Shown in pieces: positions 25,081 to 33,849 of a stretch of DNA of 64,000 nucleotides (the first letter of the stretch is position 1; the number at the start of each line of letters is the position of its first letter). Origin of the DNA: Bacillus cereus G9842 (GTDB lineage: Bacteria > Bacillota > Bacilli > Bacillales > Bacillaceae_G); contig NC_011774.1 in the NCBI RefSeq assembly GCF_000021305.1, positions 1-64,000 on the forward strand, given 5' to 3'. Below the pieces are notes generated by a model that worked only from the letters and a program-made list of their open reading frames with translations, did no database searches and was not told the origin of the DNA. The translations under genes were made by a program, and so were the position numbers.

Positions 25081-26107
25081 TTTTATACAGCATCCATTAA
25101 TATACGTAGAAAGACAAGTTGAGATAGGCAAAAGATTAATTATTGTCGCCGAATCAAATAAAGGTCAATATTACGAACCAACACTTGTTTATGGGAAAGA
25201 AATGGTTATAGATATATTTGACTCTGGTCCAATTGTCCAATGTTATGAAGATGCCACTTCAATAGATGAGAATTTGAATGTATTTCTTATGAGAATGGAG
25301 CCTAATAGGTTTGATATAGTATTTACAGTGTTAGAGACTTTCGATTTTGACCTGCTTTACCTTGATGAAGTACAGTTTGATAAGCATTCCGAGTTAATTG
25401 ATAATTATATTAGATTTGCAAAAATAAAAGAAGATAAAGGAAACTTGGTTCATTGTATTATGTCTTTATCTCTTCAAAATAAATTTTCTGATATTGAAAA
25501 GCATTTCAATAAAATTAATAATCTAACAAAAGAGCTTTCTGGTGATGATTTGGAAGAGAGTGGAAAATACTTATCGTTAGTTATCAATCAAATGGAGTTT
25601 AATAAAGCAAGCGCTGTGTATGCTGGAGTATTAGCAGCAATCAATCCAGAAATAAGTCCAATAAATAAAACTATACCTAACGTGAAATTAGAGGCTGAAT
25701 TTACAAAAGAACAAATTCTTAAATTAAGAGAAGTAGGGATAGTCTGTTTTAAAAATACTTTTAAAAAGGGTATTGTGTGTTCTTCTTCTAGTTGTGCGGT
25801 AAGTACTGCTGACAGTGTCCACAAACATATCTCTAATTTTAGAATAGCACAAGAAATTATAAATGAGATAGCTAGAAGTTTAGAAGTATTTATTGGAAAA
25901 CCTAATATTACATATCAAGCTTCTAACATTGAAGAAATAATTGAGGCGTTATGTTTAAGGAGAATATTAGATAGGAAGATTAGAGATTATGATTATTCTA
26001 TAAAAATTAGCGAACTATATGGAATTATTGAAGTAAATATTGAAGTAGTTCCGATATTTTCTGTTCATAAGATAACAGGTCATTCAATTGTTCGTATTTA
26101 TAAATAA
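25055..26107 (+). CDS. Reduced tail-sheath-like protein, 350 aa
   Basis: The C-terminal 170 residues follow the tail-sheath pattern: ISPINKTIPNVKLEAEFTKE, a REVGIVCF strand, a serine-rich stretch, FRIAQEIINEIARSL, EVFIGKPNITYQA, and the closing EVNIEVVPIFSVHKI. The N-terminus (HPLIYVERQVEIGKRLIIVA) also resembles the opening of sheath proteins. It is about a third the length of the main sheath at 26841. Short sheath-like proteins cap or start the sheath in some contractile systems; here either role is inferred. The start is ATG 25055, 6 nt after AAGGGGG. Confidence 0.7.
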   Translation: MNGPSPSVDFIQHPLIYVERQVEIGKRLIIVAESNKGQYYEPTLVYGKEMVIDIFDSGPIVQCYEDATSIDENLNVFLMRMEPNRFDIVFTVLETFDFDLLYLDEVQFDKHSELIDNYIRFAKIKEDKGNLVHCIMSLSLQNKFSDIEKHFNKINNLTKELSGDDLEESGKYLSLVINQMEFNKASAVYAGVLAAINPEISPINKTIPNVKLEAEFTKEQILKLREVGIVCFKNTFKKGIVCSSSSCAVSTADSVHKHISNFRIAQEIINEIARSLEVFIGKPNITYQASNIEEIIEALCLRRILDRKIRDYDYSIKISELYGIIEVNIEVVPIFSVHKITGHSIVRIYK

Positions 26108-26122
26108 AAGGAGAAATGTGTC

Positions 26123-26809
26123 TTGAGTAATATAGATCCATATTTAGCTATACAACAGGCACAAAGTATGCCTTCTTACATAAAGGAGGAATTAGAAAGT
26201 TACGAGAGTAGCCTTCGAAAAAATAATGAAATTCTTCCAGAAGAAGATCCATATATTGATAATCGATTACGTTCAAATAAGCCTATTACTTTTCTAAGTT
26301 TTGTGGATGAATTACAGCAGCTTTGGAGCAATGCTGGTCAACCTGGTGAGTTTATACGTCACTCTCCACTGAAAGAGGAAGCTGAGTTTCCTCGTATAAC
26401 TTATCGAGTCATGAAAAGGGAAGTTAGTAAAGATTTTAAGGATATCAAACCAAGACATAGGGGTACAATTAGGCATCCTTATAGAGATGGTGAATATGTA
26501 GAACTCTATGGTCAGATTTTTGATTTAATAGTTGAATTTGTAATCTTTTCTAAAAGTGCAGAAGAAGCAGACGAAATAGTTTTGGATCTAGAGGAATTTA
26601 TTCAAACTTATACTGGTTTCTTTAAAAGAAATGGAGTTCAAGAAATTCTATTTGATTCACAAGGAACTGATGAAGTGGTTCAAAATCAAGGTATTAACTT
26701 GGCTAAAAGACCTATGTATTACAAAATGCGATTTGAAAAAATTACAGTTAAATTTCTTAATGAAATTCAAAAAGTTCAAGTTGTTTCAAAGATTAATAAT
26801 TCTCTTTAG
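26123..26809 (+). CDS. Tail-terminator/completion-like protein, 228 aa
   Basis: TTG start at 26123 with AAAAGGAG upstream. A helical N-terminus is followed by PRITYRVMKREV, then YGQIFDLIVEFVIFSKSAEE, EEFIQTYTGFFKR and RPMYYKMRFEKITV. This alpha/beta layout ('yG...d..vef.i.s.s..ea......le.fi..y...f...G') is that of tail-terminator or tail-completion proteins in myoviruses, which stop tail growth and join tail to neck. Its position immediately before the sheath gene agrees. The exact family is not certain. Confidence 0.65.
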   Translation: MSNIDPYLAIQQAQSMPSYIKEELESYESSLRKNNEILPEEDPYIDNRLRSNKPITFLSFVDELQQLWSNAGQPGEFIRHSPLKEEAEFPRITYRVMKREVSKDFKDIKPRHRGTIRHPYRDGEYVELYGQIFDLIVEFVIFSKSAEEADEIVLDLEEFIQTYTGFFKRNGVQEILFDSQGTDEVVQNQGINLAKRPMYYKMRFEKITVKFLNEIQKVQVVSKINNSL

Positions 26810-26840
26810 TTAAGAGATTAATTTAAAAGGAGGAACCCTA

Positions 26841-29762
26841 ATGTCAAACTTTGAACAGTATGAAAACTTACCGGGTGTAAAAGTATCTTATGAAGATGGC
26901 AATCTTTATACTGGTAAACAGGTAGAAGACTCAAGAACACAGGCTATTTTAATTATGGGTACTGCTATTGACGGTCCGGTTGGAGAGCCAGTATCAGTTA
27001 ATCAAATTGGTGGCCCTAAAGCTGCTGAAAAAATGTTTGGTGGTTTACTAGAGAAAAAGACTATAGTTGAAAATGGTGTAGAAAAAACAGTTCGTGTTCC
27101 TCATCAGGGCACACTAATACGTGCAATGTGGGAAGCAATACGTGCTGGTAACGAAGATATCCGTTTACTTCGTATCTCTGGTAAAACAGCAATGTCGGAG
27201 ATCCTTGCTAAGGATGAAAATAGTGAAGTTACAGAGCCGTTAGCTGATATGTTGGGTAATAATTTAATTCCAGGTAATGTTGCTTTTACGAAACGATTAA
27301 ACATTGAAAAAGATCAACGATTAGTAAAAATTGAAAAAATTGAAGAGTTTGAAGGAACTGATACAGCAGTGGATCCAGTTAAAACATTCCCAGATTCCAC
27401 TGGCTATCAAAATGTAGATATTACACCTGGATCCGAAACAATTTATTTTACAAAAGATAAGTTTCGTCCTAAAAATACTATTAAGGTTATTTACAAAGCT
27501 AAAAAACGTAATTATTCAGAAGTAACACGAAACATGGATGGTAAAACTAATTCATCAACTTTAGGATTATTAACTCAAAATCCTACAATGACAAATTACT
27601 TTTCTTCAGAAGTAGGAAATTGGTCAGATGAGCCTATTCATCAAGTAAATGTTTATACAAAAGATGCTGAAGGTAGAGTCAATGCTATTCCAATGGTTAA
27701 TACATCTGGAGAACGCTTATGGCGTATTGGTAAAGGCGATTCAGCGGTGAAAAACGAGCTTACTGATATCATTACAGCAGAAGAATATAAACAAGGCGGT
27801 ATTCGTTTTACTGAAGCATATCAACAAGAAGTAGCTAAGGGTATATACCCAGCACTAACGGCGGCTTTATTAGTAGTGGCAGATTACTTCTATTACAACG
27901 ACTTAGAGATACAAAAATCTGATGAGTATGTAGTACCAGGCGCTGAAAAAGAGTCAGTATTAAAACATACACCAGTAAGTGATTCTCTTGAAGTATATTA
28001 CGAGTTAAACGGAAAACGTATCACATTAAAGCCAAATGATCATTTTACTGTTATTTATCCAGATGGAAAAGAAAGAATAAAAGTAATGATTAAAGCTGGT
28101 GTTGCTCCTGTGGGTGCTAAATTGTTTGCACATTATAAAACAGGTGAAGGTGCTACCCAAGGTGCAAAAATTAGTATTTTAGGTAAACACGGTGGTAAAG
28201 TGTACGGTGGTATTCAGGATATTCGTGATTTTGAAAGCCTTTATGGTGTTAAATACACTGTTGAATATGAAGTAAATGAAAATGGTACACTTGATATGGA
28301 CAATCGTGTAGTGCGCTTTATCAAACCTTCAGATAAAAAATTAACATCAAATGATACTGAAATCCGCTTTAGAACAAAAGAAATGCGTGGTATTCGCACA
28401 ATTCGTGAGTTTGCGAATTATATTAATAGCTTGCCACAAAATAACATTGTTCGATTGGAAGTTCCTGTGAACACTGGTGATGTAGCGATAACGGGTTTAA
28501 TGGTTACGGATTACAATGTAAGTCCAATTGATGGACGTTATGATTATCGTCCAATTAACTTAGGTGAAAAATATAACGAAGATGAAGGGAAATATTCGTT
28601 ATATGTAGATGATAATAAAGCCGAAAATGATGCAGGACGTTTCCAGTGGTTAGGTGGAGATGGTTTTTATGATACTACTAATTTAATGGCTATGAAAGAA
28701 TTATATGATTCTCTAGGCGGAAAATATGAGTTGGTTCCAGCTACTTTAGATGAATATGATCTAGTAGAACAAGGAATATATAGTAAATTAGAAAACTATT
28801 CGGTTGATCTTATTTGGCTATGTGATGCATTTGCTAACACTACAATTGGTGCTATTGCTGATGATGGTTCAACTTATATAGATAATAATCGAAACTTTGC
28901 TACTCAATTAGCACAACATTGTGCAATGGTTAGTGCAAAAACATACGAAACAATTGGTGTAATTGGTGTAGCGCCGGCCCCTGAAATGGGATTGCGTGAG
29001 GTCCAGCAATACATTGACTTATTAACTAAGGGAATTGGGGTTGACGAAGAATCAGCTCAATACTGGTATTCTCGTGGTATTAATCCTAATTATTTAAATG
29101 CTCATTATATGTATAATCTTGCAACAAATGAGCGTATTTTCAATGACGAAGGTGAACCAATTGATATAGGACGTTATGCTAACGTTGTATTCGGTCCTGA
29201 AACAGGATTAGCGCATGAAAAGCTTGGCACATATATTGCGAGTGGCGCAGGTATTTACGCCGCTCTAATTTCTCAATTGCGTCCTGAGGTGTCTACAACA
29301 AATAAACCAATTGCAGTTTCTGGTTTACGTTACAATTTATCTGAAGCACAGCATAATCAATTGGCTGGTGGACATTACGTTACATTTGAGAATAAAGTGA
29401 GCATAAATGGCAACCGTTCTGTCGTTGTAAAAGATGGTGTAACAGCAGCGGGACCAATGAGTGATTATCAACGCTTATCTACAGTACGTATTACACACGC
29501 TACAGTGCAAGTAATTCGCAAATTAGCGGATAAATTTATTGGTTTACCAAATGGTGTAGCTCAGCGTAATAGTTTGGCAACAGAAATTCAGGCTGGTTTA
29601 GATAAATTAAAAGATTTTGGTGTTTTAACTAACTTTAAATTTTCTATCTTTACTTCAGCTAAAGATCGTGTGTTAGGTAACGCATATATTCAACTTGAAT
29701 TAGTACCGGCATATGAAACTCGTAAAATCTATACAAGTGTAGCACTACGTGCAAGCTTATAA
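26841..29762 (+). CDS. Major tail sheath protein, 973 aa
   Basis: Contractile sheath protein. It opens with NLPGVKVSYEDGNLYTGKQV and a strand, TQAILIMGTAIDGPVG, typical of the sheath N-terminal domain (sheath handshake). The C-terminal domain is recognisable from QLRPEVSTTNKPIAVSGLRY, RITHATVQVIRKLADKFIG, and YIQLELVPAYETRKIYTSVA. It is much longer than common sheaths because of a large beta-rich middle (about residues 150-600), probably surface-exposed. It polymerises around the tail tube and contracts on infection. The binding site is AAAGGAGGA. A perfect hairpin follows the stop, suggesting a separate, abundant message. Confidence 0.9.
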   Translation: MSNFEQYENLPGVKVSYEDGNLYTGKQVEDSRTQAILIMGTAIDGPVGEPVSVNQIGGPKAAEKMFGGLLEKKTIVENGVEKTVRVPHQGTLIRAMWEAIRAGNEDIRLLRISGKTAMSEILAKDENSEVTEPLADMLGNNLIPGNVAFTKRLNIEKDQRLVKIEKIEEFEGTDTAVDPVKTFPDSTGYQNVDITPGSETIYFTKDKFRPKNTIKVIYKAKKRNYSEVTRNMDGKTNSSTLGLLTQNPTMTNYFSSEVGNWSDEPIHQVNVYTKDAEGRVNAIPMVNTSGERLWRIGKGDSAVKNELTDIITAEEYKQGGIRFTEAYQQEVAKGIYPALTAALLVVADYFYYNDLEIQKSDEYVVPGAEKESVLKHTPVSDSLEVYYELNGKRITLKPNDHFTVIYPDGKERIKVMIKAGVAPVGAKLFAHYKTGEGATQGAKISILGKHGGKVYGGIQDIRDFESLYGVKYTVEYEVNENGTLDMDNRVVRFIKPSDKKLTSNDTEIRFRTKEMRGIRTIREFANYINSLPQNNIVRLEVPVNTGDVAITGLMVTDYNVSPIDGRYDYRPINLGEKYNEDEGKYSLYVDDNKAENDAGRFQWLGGDGFYDTTNLMAMKELYDSLGGKYELVPATLDEYDLVEQGIYSKLENYSVDLIWLCDAFANTTIGAIADDGSTYIDNNRNFATQLAQHCAMVSAKTYETIGVIGVAPAPEMGLREVQQYIDLLTKGIGVDEESAQYWYSRGINPNYLNAHYMYNLATNERIFNDEGEPIDIGRYANVVFGPETGLAHEKLGTYIASGAGIYAALISQLRPEVSTTNKPIAVSGLRYNLSEAQHNQLAGGHYVTFENKVSINGNRSVVVKDGVTAAGPMSDYQRLSTVRITHATVQVIRKLADKFIGLPNGVAQRNSLATEIQAGLDKLKDFGVLTNFKFSIFTSAKDRVLGNAYIQLELVPAYETRKIYTSVALRASL

Positions 29763-29768
29763 TAAATA

Positions 29769-29799
29769 ATGTGCAAAGAGTGAGTAACTCTTTGCACAT
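29769..29799 (+). terminator. 13-bp hairpin after the sheath gene
   Basis: ATGTGCAAAGAGT pairs perfectly with ACTCTTTGCACAT around a 5-nt loop, six bases after the sheath stop. There is no T-run, so it may stabilise the sheath mRNA end or attenuate read-through. Confidence 0.6.
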
Positions 29800-29833
29800 A
29801 TACTAAATAAATTTCACAAGGGGTGAAATACTC

Positions 29834-30601
29834 ATGGCTTTTAATACAGAAGAATATACTCGCACCTTTTCTACGTTCTCAGGTGCTGATATTGCGGCGA
29901 CATTTAACGGCCGTATAATTGGAGAACTACAAGCAATTTCTTATTCTGTTTCACGTGAAGTTGCTCCAGTCTATACAATGGGCAGCCCAGATGCTCGTTC
30001 TTTCTCTCGTGGTAAACGTGGCATTCAAGGATCCTTAGTATTTGTTCAATTTGATCGAGATGCATTACTTGAGGAAATGAAAAAAGAATATAAAGGTGCA
30101 CCGACTCCAATGCGTTTCCAACAATACATTGCAAACGGAAATGGACAAGGCGCTCGCTCTGGACGAATGGGGATTGAAGATGAGATATTAAGTGGTTTGA
30201 AATCAGTTTCTCCAAATGGTGCTAATACATATGGTATTAATACTTGGGATGAACAAATGACTCGTCTAGGATATGCTCGTACAGACGGCGCACAAAATGG
30301 TGGATTTAATACCGATAATTTAACCGATTTCTTTGTTCCTGAATATGCCGATCAATTAATGCCGTTCAATGTGACTATTTCAATGGCCAATGAATACGGG
30401 CAACGTGCTGGTATGGAGATTTACGGCATTCAGTTATTAAACGAAACATCTGGTTTTTCTGTTGACGATGTAATTACCTCTAAGGCTTATACATTTGTTG
30501 CTCGTAAAATTAAAGGTGTACAAGCAAAAGATAATCTACGTCAAGAAGGTGGCGCTTCTGGTAACGTTGCTTCTGGTGATATTCTAGCAACTGGATTTTA
30601 A
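29834..30601 (+). CDS. Tail tube protein, 255 aa (tube paralog 1)
   Basis: Tube subunit that forms the inner rigid pipe. Characteristic elements are FSGADIAATFNGRIIGELQA, VAPVYTMGSPDARSFSRGKR, the GSLVFVQFDRDALLEEM strand-helix, and a second half with QLMPFNVTISMANEYGQRAG and VDDVITSKAYTFVARKI. It sits directly after the sheath, the usual order. Codon use is clean, the binding site (AGGGGTG) is strong, and a terminator follows, as expected for a highly made protein. The two genes after it carry variants of the same fold. Confidence 0.85.
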   Translation: MAFNTEEYTRTFSTFSGADIAATFNGRIIGELQAISYSVSREVAPVYTMGSPDARSFSRGKRGIQGSLVFVQFDRDALLEEMKKEYKGAPTPMRFQQYIANGNGQGARSGRMGIEDEILSGLKSVSPNGANTYGINTWDEQMTRLGYARTDGAQNGGFNTDNLTDFFVPEYADQLMPFNVTISMANEYGQRAGMEIYGIQLLNETSGFSVDDVITSKAYTFVARKIKGVQAKDNLRQEGGASGNVASGDILATGF

Positions 30602-30606
30602 TACAC

Positions 30607-30636
30607 AATAGGACAGCATAATTGCTGTCCTATTTT
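30607..30636 (+). terminator. Terminator after tube gene 1
   Basis: AATAGGACAGCA pairs perfectly with TGCTGTCCTATT (loop TAAT), followed by TT and AT-rich sequence, six bases after the stop. Confidence 0.7.
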
Positions 30637-30655
30637 AGAATAAAAGGAGGCATAC

Positions 30656-31540
30656 ATGGAATCTATTAATTTACTAATTAAAAATTTAATTCCGTATATT
30701 AGAAACCCTAAAGTCATGTCAACTTCTCCTAATGGGGCATACGATTTAATTCAGTGGATGGGTAATACAGGTACTCAATTTAAAGATCCTATTTTATTTG
30801 TTAGGATAGCAGTTTCAGAAATTAATCAAAGGTTAGATTCAGAGAGTGCACTAATGGTTTTGAGGAACTTTATCTCACTTGCCATGAAAATATTAAAAGG
30901 AAATGAGCAAGATGTTGTAATACGGCTTATTGAATCCACTATTCAAGATATAAGAAGATATCAAGTGAGAATAAAAGAGCTAGACGAAAATTCTCAAAGG
31001 AAAAAGAAAGAAACATTAACTGTACCTTATAAAAAAGGGCCAGATGCATATCATAAGAATTTTAATTCTTACACTGGCTCTGATATGGTGTGTAGTATTA
31101 ATGTTCCAGGAAAAGGACCTGTTATTTTTGGTGAATTATCCAGCTTATCTTACTCGGTGTATAGAGAAAAATATCCTGTTAGGGCATTAGGGCGTGTAAG
31201 TATGAAAGGTTTTACCAGAGGAATGCGGACTGTAACTGGAGTACTAGGCTTTACTGTATTTGATGAAAGTATTGTATATAGATGCATGAGGGAGATAAAA
31301 GAGGCTGGCTATAGAATGTTGATGGATGAAATGCCGTTATTTGATATTACAACATCAATGGCGAACGAATTTAGTGCTCAATCTTCCTTAAGTATATATG
31401 GTGTAAGTACTTATACTGAAGGCATGGTTTTAAGTGTTGATGATATTTTTACACAAAATGTGTATGAATTTTATGCTTTAGATATTGATCCAATACAGCG
31501 TACAAATCTGTCTGGTTCAGTGAAATTGCAATCTTTATAG
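30656..31540 (+). CDS. Tube-like protein with helical N-terminal extension, 294 aa (paralog 2)
   Basis: Residues 1-125 are helical. From about 130 the tube fold appears: FNSYTGSDMVCSINVPGKGP, SLSYSVYREKYPVRALGRV, FTRGMRTVTGVLGFTVFDES, ending in FDITTSMANEFSAQSSLSIYG and SVDDIFTQNVYEFYAL. The order of elements matches the major tube protein at 29834, including the SMANE core. The extra N-terminal domain suggests a specialised role at one end of the tube (initiator or cap) rather than bulk tube. It is preceded by AAAGGAGG. Confidence 0.75.
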   Translation: MESINLLIKNLIPYIRNPKVMSTSPNGAYDLIQWMGNTGTQFKDPILFVRIAVSEINQRLDSESALMVLRNFISLAMKILKGNEQDVVIRLIESTIQDIRRYQVRIKELDENSQRKKKETLTVPYKKGPDAYHKNFNSYTGSDMVCSINVPGKGPVIFGELSSLSYSVYREKYPVRALGRVSMKGFTRGMRTVTGVLGFTVFDESIVYRCMREIKEAGYRMLMDEMPLFDITTSMANEFSAQSSLSIYGVSTYTEGMVLSVDDIFTQNVYEFYALDIDPIQRTNLSGSVKLQSL

Positions 31541-31552
31541 GAGTTGTTAAAA

Positions 31553-32422
31553 ATGGTAACAAATAAAGGATATTTTGGGAAAAGACAATCACTACAAAGT
31601 ACATTAACACCCCGACAAGATATGTATGCCCGTAATGATACAAGAGTAGAGTATCAAATATTTAACTCTGAATACTTCTCAAATGCAGATGTGAAATTAT
31701 ACTTTGGGGATATATGGGTCGATGAAATTACAAGTATTTCCTTTCAATTATCTGAAGAAGTTTTACCTATATATGGATATAATTCTTATACAATGGATGC
31801 AGTAGCACGCGGAAAGAGATTAATACAGGGAGCTTTTTCAATAAACTTTACATCTGTTGGCTACTTGCAACAAGTTGTGCAGAATGCAAATGCTATTTTC
31901 CATGCCGTTTCTATTGGGGAAAAAGAAGGGAAAATAAAACCACAGTATTATCAAAATCTAAAGTTAGATCAGATTTTAAAACGATTAGGTAAAAGTTCTT
32001 TTGATCAAATTGCTGATGAATATGAAAATGCTATATGGGGTGCTCAGAAGGATAATGGTCATTATATGAGTTATGATGATGCTCCTTATTTTTATAATTC
32101 ACAATTCGGGTTCGATATAAGAGTTCAATATGGAGCGATATCAGAATCAAGCGGATACATAAGTAATCAATTGTATGAGTCTAATAGATTTAGTAAGCCT
32201 AATTTAACAATAGATGTGATTAATGGAGTTCAACTCGCAGGGGTATCAAAATCCATTTCAACAGCTGATCAAGGATCCCCTATACAAGAACAATATTCAT
32301 TTATTGCTAGAGATTTAAATGGAAGATCTTTAGCAAGTTTTTCACAAGGAAATAATAATGAACATAAGGAGCAATCCGTAGAAACGATTTATCGCTCAAT
32401 ACAATTTGGACAAATTGAATAA
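31553..32422 (+). CDS. Tube-like protein, 289 aa (paralog 3)
   Basis: Shares the tube elements DVKLYFGDIWVDEITSISFQ, EVLPIYGYNSYTMDAVARGK, LIQGAFSINFTSVGYLQQVV, then FDIRVQYGAISES and EQYSFIARDLNGRSLA, with an insertion in the middle. It is more diverged from the major tube than paralog 2. ATG 31553 has AGGAG 8 nt upstream (TTG 31544 rejected). Three tube folds in a row point to distinct segments or a tube adaptor to the baseplate. Confidence 0.7.
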   Translation: MVTNKGYFGKRQSLQSTLTPRQDMYARNDTRVEYQIFNSEYFSNADVKLYFGDIWVDEITSISFQLSEEVLPIYGYNSYTMDAVARGKRLIQGAFSINFTSVGYLQQVVQNANAIFHAVSIGEKEGKIKPQYYQNLKLDQILKRLGKSSFDQIADEYENAIWGAQKDNGHYMSYDDAPYFYNSQFGFDIRVQYGAISESSGYISNQLYESNRFSKPNLTIDVINGVQLAGVSKSISTADQGSPIQEQYSFIARDLNGRSLASFSQGNNNEHKEQSVETIYRSIQFGQIE

Positions 32423-32463
32423 AAACAGCTTTTTTTACTTGAATAAAGATATTATAATTGTTG

Positions 32464-32477
32464 TGTAATGCATTACA
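32464..32477. promoter_or_regulatory. Perfect 14-bp palindrome, copy A
   Basis: TGTAATGCATTACA lies just before the ribosome binding site of the chaperone-like gene. The same 14-mer recurs at 39765-39778 and its 12-bp core at 55415-55426. A binding site for a phage regulator is possible. Confidence 0.4.
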
Positions 32478-32494
32478 ATTCAGGAGGGATAAAG

Positions 32495-32992
32495 ATGAAA
32501 ATTACTAAAAAAGAGAATAGACTTAAAAAAGATAATAATAACCAATTAGATATGGTAGGTGCGACGAACGTAGTAGATGATGAAAGTTCAATAAATAAAG
32601 ATTATGTAGGAGAAAAGTTAGTTTTTACTGGTGTAGATGGGATAGAGTATTCTGAAAATGAATGGAATGCCCCCGTAATAAAAAACGGTCCTACACGTTG
32701 TGAAGTAGAAGAATGGAAAGAACGATATGGTGGTATTTACTTTACGCCCTTTGAGGGAGAAACATTTATATGGAGAACATTAAAACGACCTGAATATCGA
32801 GAAATAATTAGAGATCAAGCATTAACAGCTTTAGATCGTGAAGAGATGTTGACAGAAAAGTGTGTACTATTCCCAAGAAATTTTACAATTGAAAAGATGT
32901 TAAAGAGCAAAGCTGGTATTCCAAGTATATTGTCTGAAATGATCATGGATAAATCTGGTTTTGTTGCACAAAGTGAACCAATAAAGCTTTAA
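32495..32992 (+). CDS. Tail assembly chaperone-like protein A, 165 aa
   Basis: Begins with a charged, low-complexity part, then VEEWKERYGGIYFTPFEGET, FIWRTLKRPEYREII and ILSEMIMDKSGF. The product of the next gene has the same plan (IEWKQQFGDIYQLDILEQTY, IFRALGREEYKEIIL, ILSDVILEVSG), so the two are paralogs. Between tube and tape-measure genes, phages normally encode tail chaperones that load the tape-measure protein; that role is inferred from place and size. The start is ATG 32495 after AGGAGGG. Confidence 0.7.
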   Translation: MKITKKENRLKKDNNNQLDMVGATNVVDDESSINKDYVGEKLVFTGVDGIEYSENEWNAPVIKNGPTRCEVEEWKERYGGIYFTPFEGETFIWRTLKRPEYREIIRDQALTALDREEMLTEKCVLFPRNFTIEKMLKSKAGIPSILSEMIMDKSGFVAQSEPIKL

Positions 32993-32995
32993 GTT

Positions 32996-33022
32996 ATAGC
33001 AGGACGATATGTTCTGCTATCT
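32996..33022 (+). terminator. Hairpin between the two chaperone-like genes
   Basis: ATAGCAGGAC pairs with GTTCTGCTAT (one G-U, loop of 5) and is followed by CTTTG. It is a possible attenuator that would make the second protein less abundant than the first, the ratio usually achieved by frameshifting. Confidence 0.45.
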
Positions 33023-33048
33023 TTGTTATAAGAGGGTGAAAACTTAAC

Positions 33049-33813
33049 ATGGATGAAGAATTAAAAGTAAATGATCTTATTGAATGGAAACAACAATTTG
33101 GTGATATCTATCAGTTAGATATTTTGGAACAGACGTATATCTTTCGGGCGCTAGGAAGAGAAGAGTATAAAGAGATTATTCTAATGGATTTGGATTTAGG
33201 AGAATTCCAAGAAATCATTTGCTCACAAGTAGTTATATATCCGTATGAGTATGATTATTCTACTGGAGTTGCTGGGATTGCTGAGATATTATCAGACGTA
33301 ATATTAGAGGTATCAGGATTACACTTAAATCAAGCAAAAGAATTATTAGATGAATATAGAGAAGAGATGCTAAATTATGATTATCAAGTAGATTGTATGA
33401 TTCATGAGGCCTTTCCAGAATATCCAATAGAAACAATTGCAGCATGGCCAGTGAGGAAAACAATGTATTATTTATCTAGGGCGGAGTGGATATTACAAAA
33501 TCTAAAAGGAGTTATACTAGAGTCTGTAAATGAAACAATAGCAAGAGAGATGCAGCGACATAATCAACCAATTGATGAGGAAATGTTACAACAAGAAATC
33601 CATAAACAAGAGCAAGTCATTTTTCAACAAAAAAACAATCAAAATGATGAAAAGATATTATTTGAAGATGATATGAGTAGTGAGGAAGGGGTATTGGCTA
33701 TGCTAGCCCAATCAGGAACAAAGGTAACAACGCCAACAACTGATTTTGAAGAATTACATCCTGAGTTAGGGTGGTTTAAGCATCAAGATGAATTAAAAGG
33801 GGAGTTTGATTAA
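33049..33813 (+). CDS. Tail assembly chaperone-like protein B, 254 aa
   Basis: N-terminal 85 residues are paralogous to protein A (WKQQFGDIYQL..., YIFRALGREEYKEII, AEILSDVILEVSG). A helical C-terminal extension follows (LDEYREEMLNYDYQVDCMIH and AREMQRHNQPIDEEMLQQEI), rich in Gln/Glu. This short-plus-long pairing mimics the gpG/gpGT arrangement of tail chaperones, but here as two separate genes instead of a programmed frameshift. Binding site AGAGGGTG. Confidence 0.7.
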   Translation: MDEELKVNDLIEWKQQFGDIYQLDILEQTYIFRALGREEYKEIILMDLDLGEFQEIICSQVVIYPYEYDYSTGVAGIAEILSDVILEVSGLHLNQAKELLDEYREEMLNYDYQVDCMIHEAFPEYPIETIAAWPVRKTMYYLSRAEWILQNLKGVILESVNETIAREMQRHNQPIDEEMLQQEIHKQEQVIFQQKNNQNDEKILFEDDMSSEEGVLAMLAQSGTKVTTPTTDFEELHPELGWFKHQDELKGEFD

Positions 33814-33849
33814 TGTTTGAGATTCTTGAAAGAGGAGAGCTTGATACTC

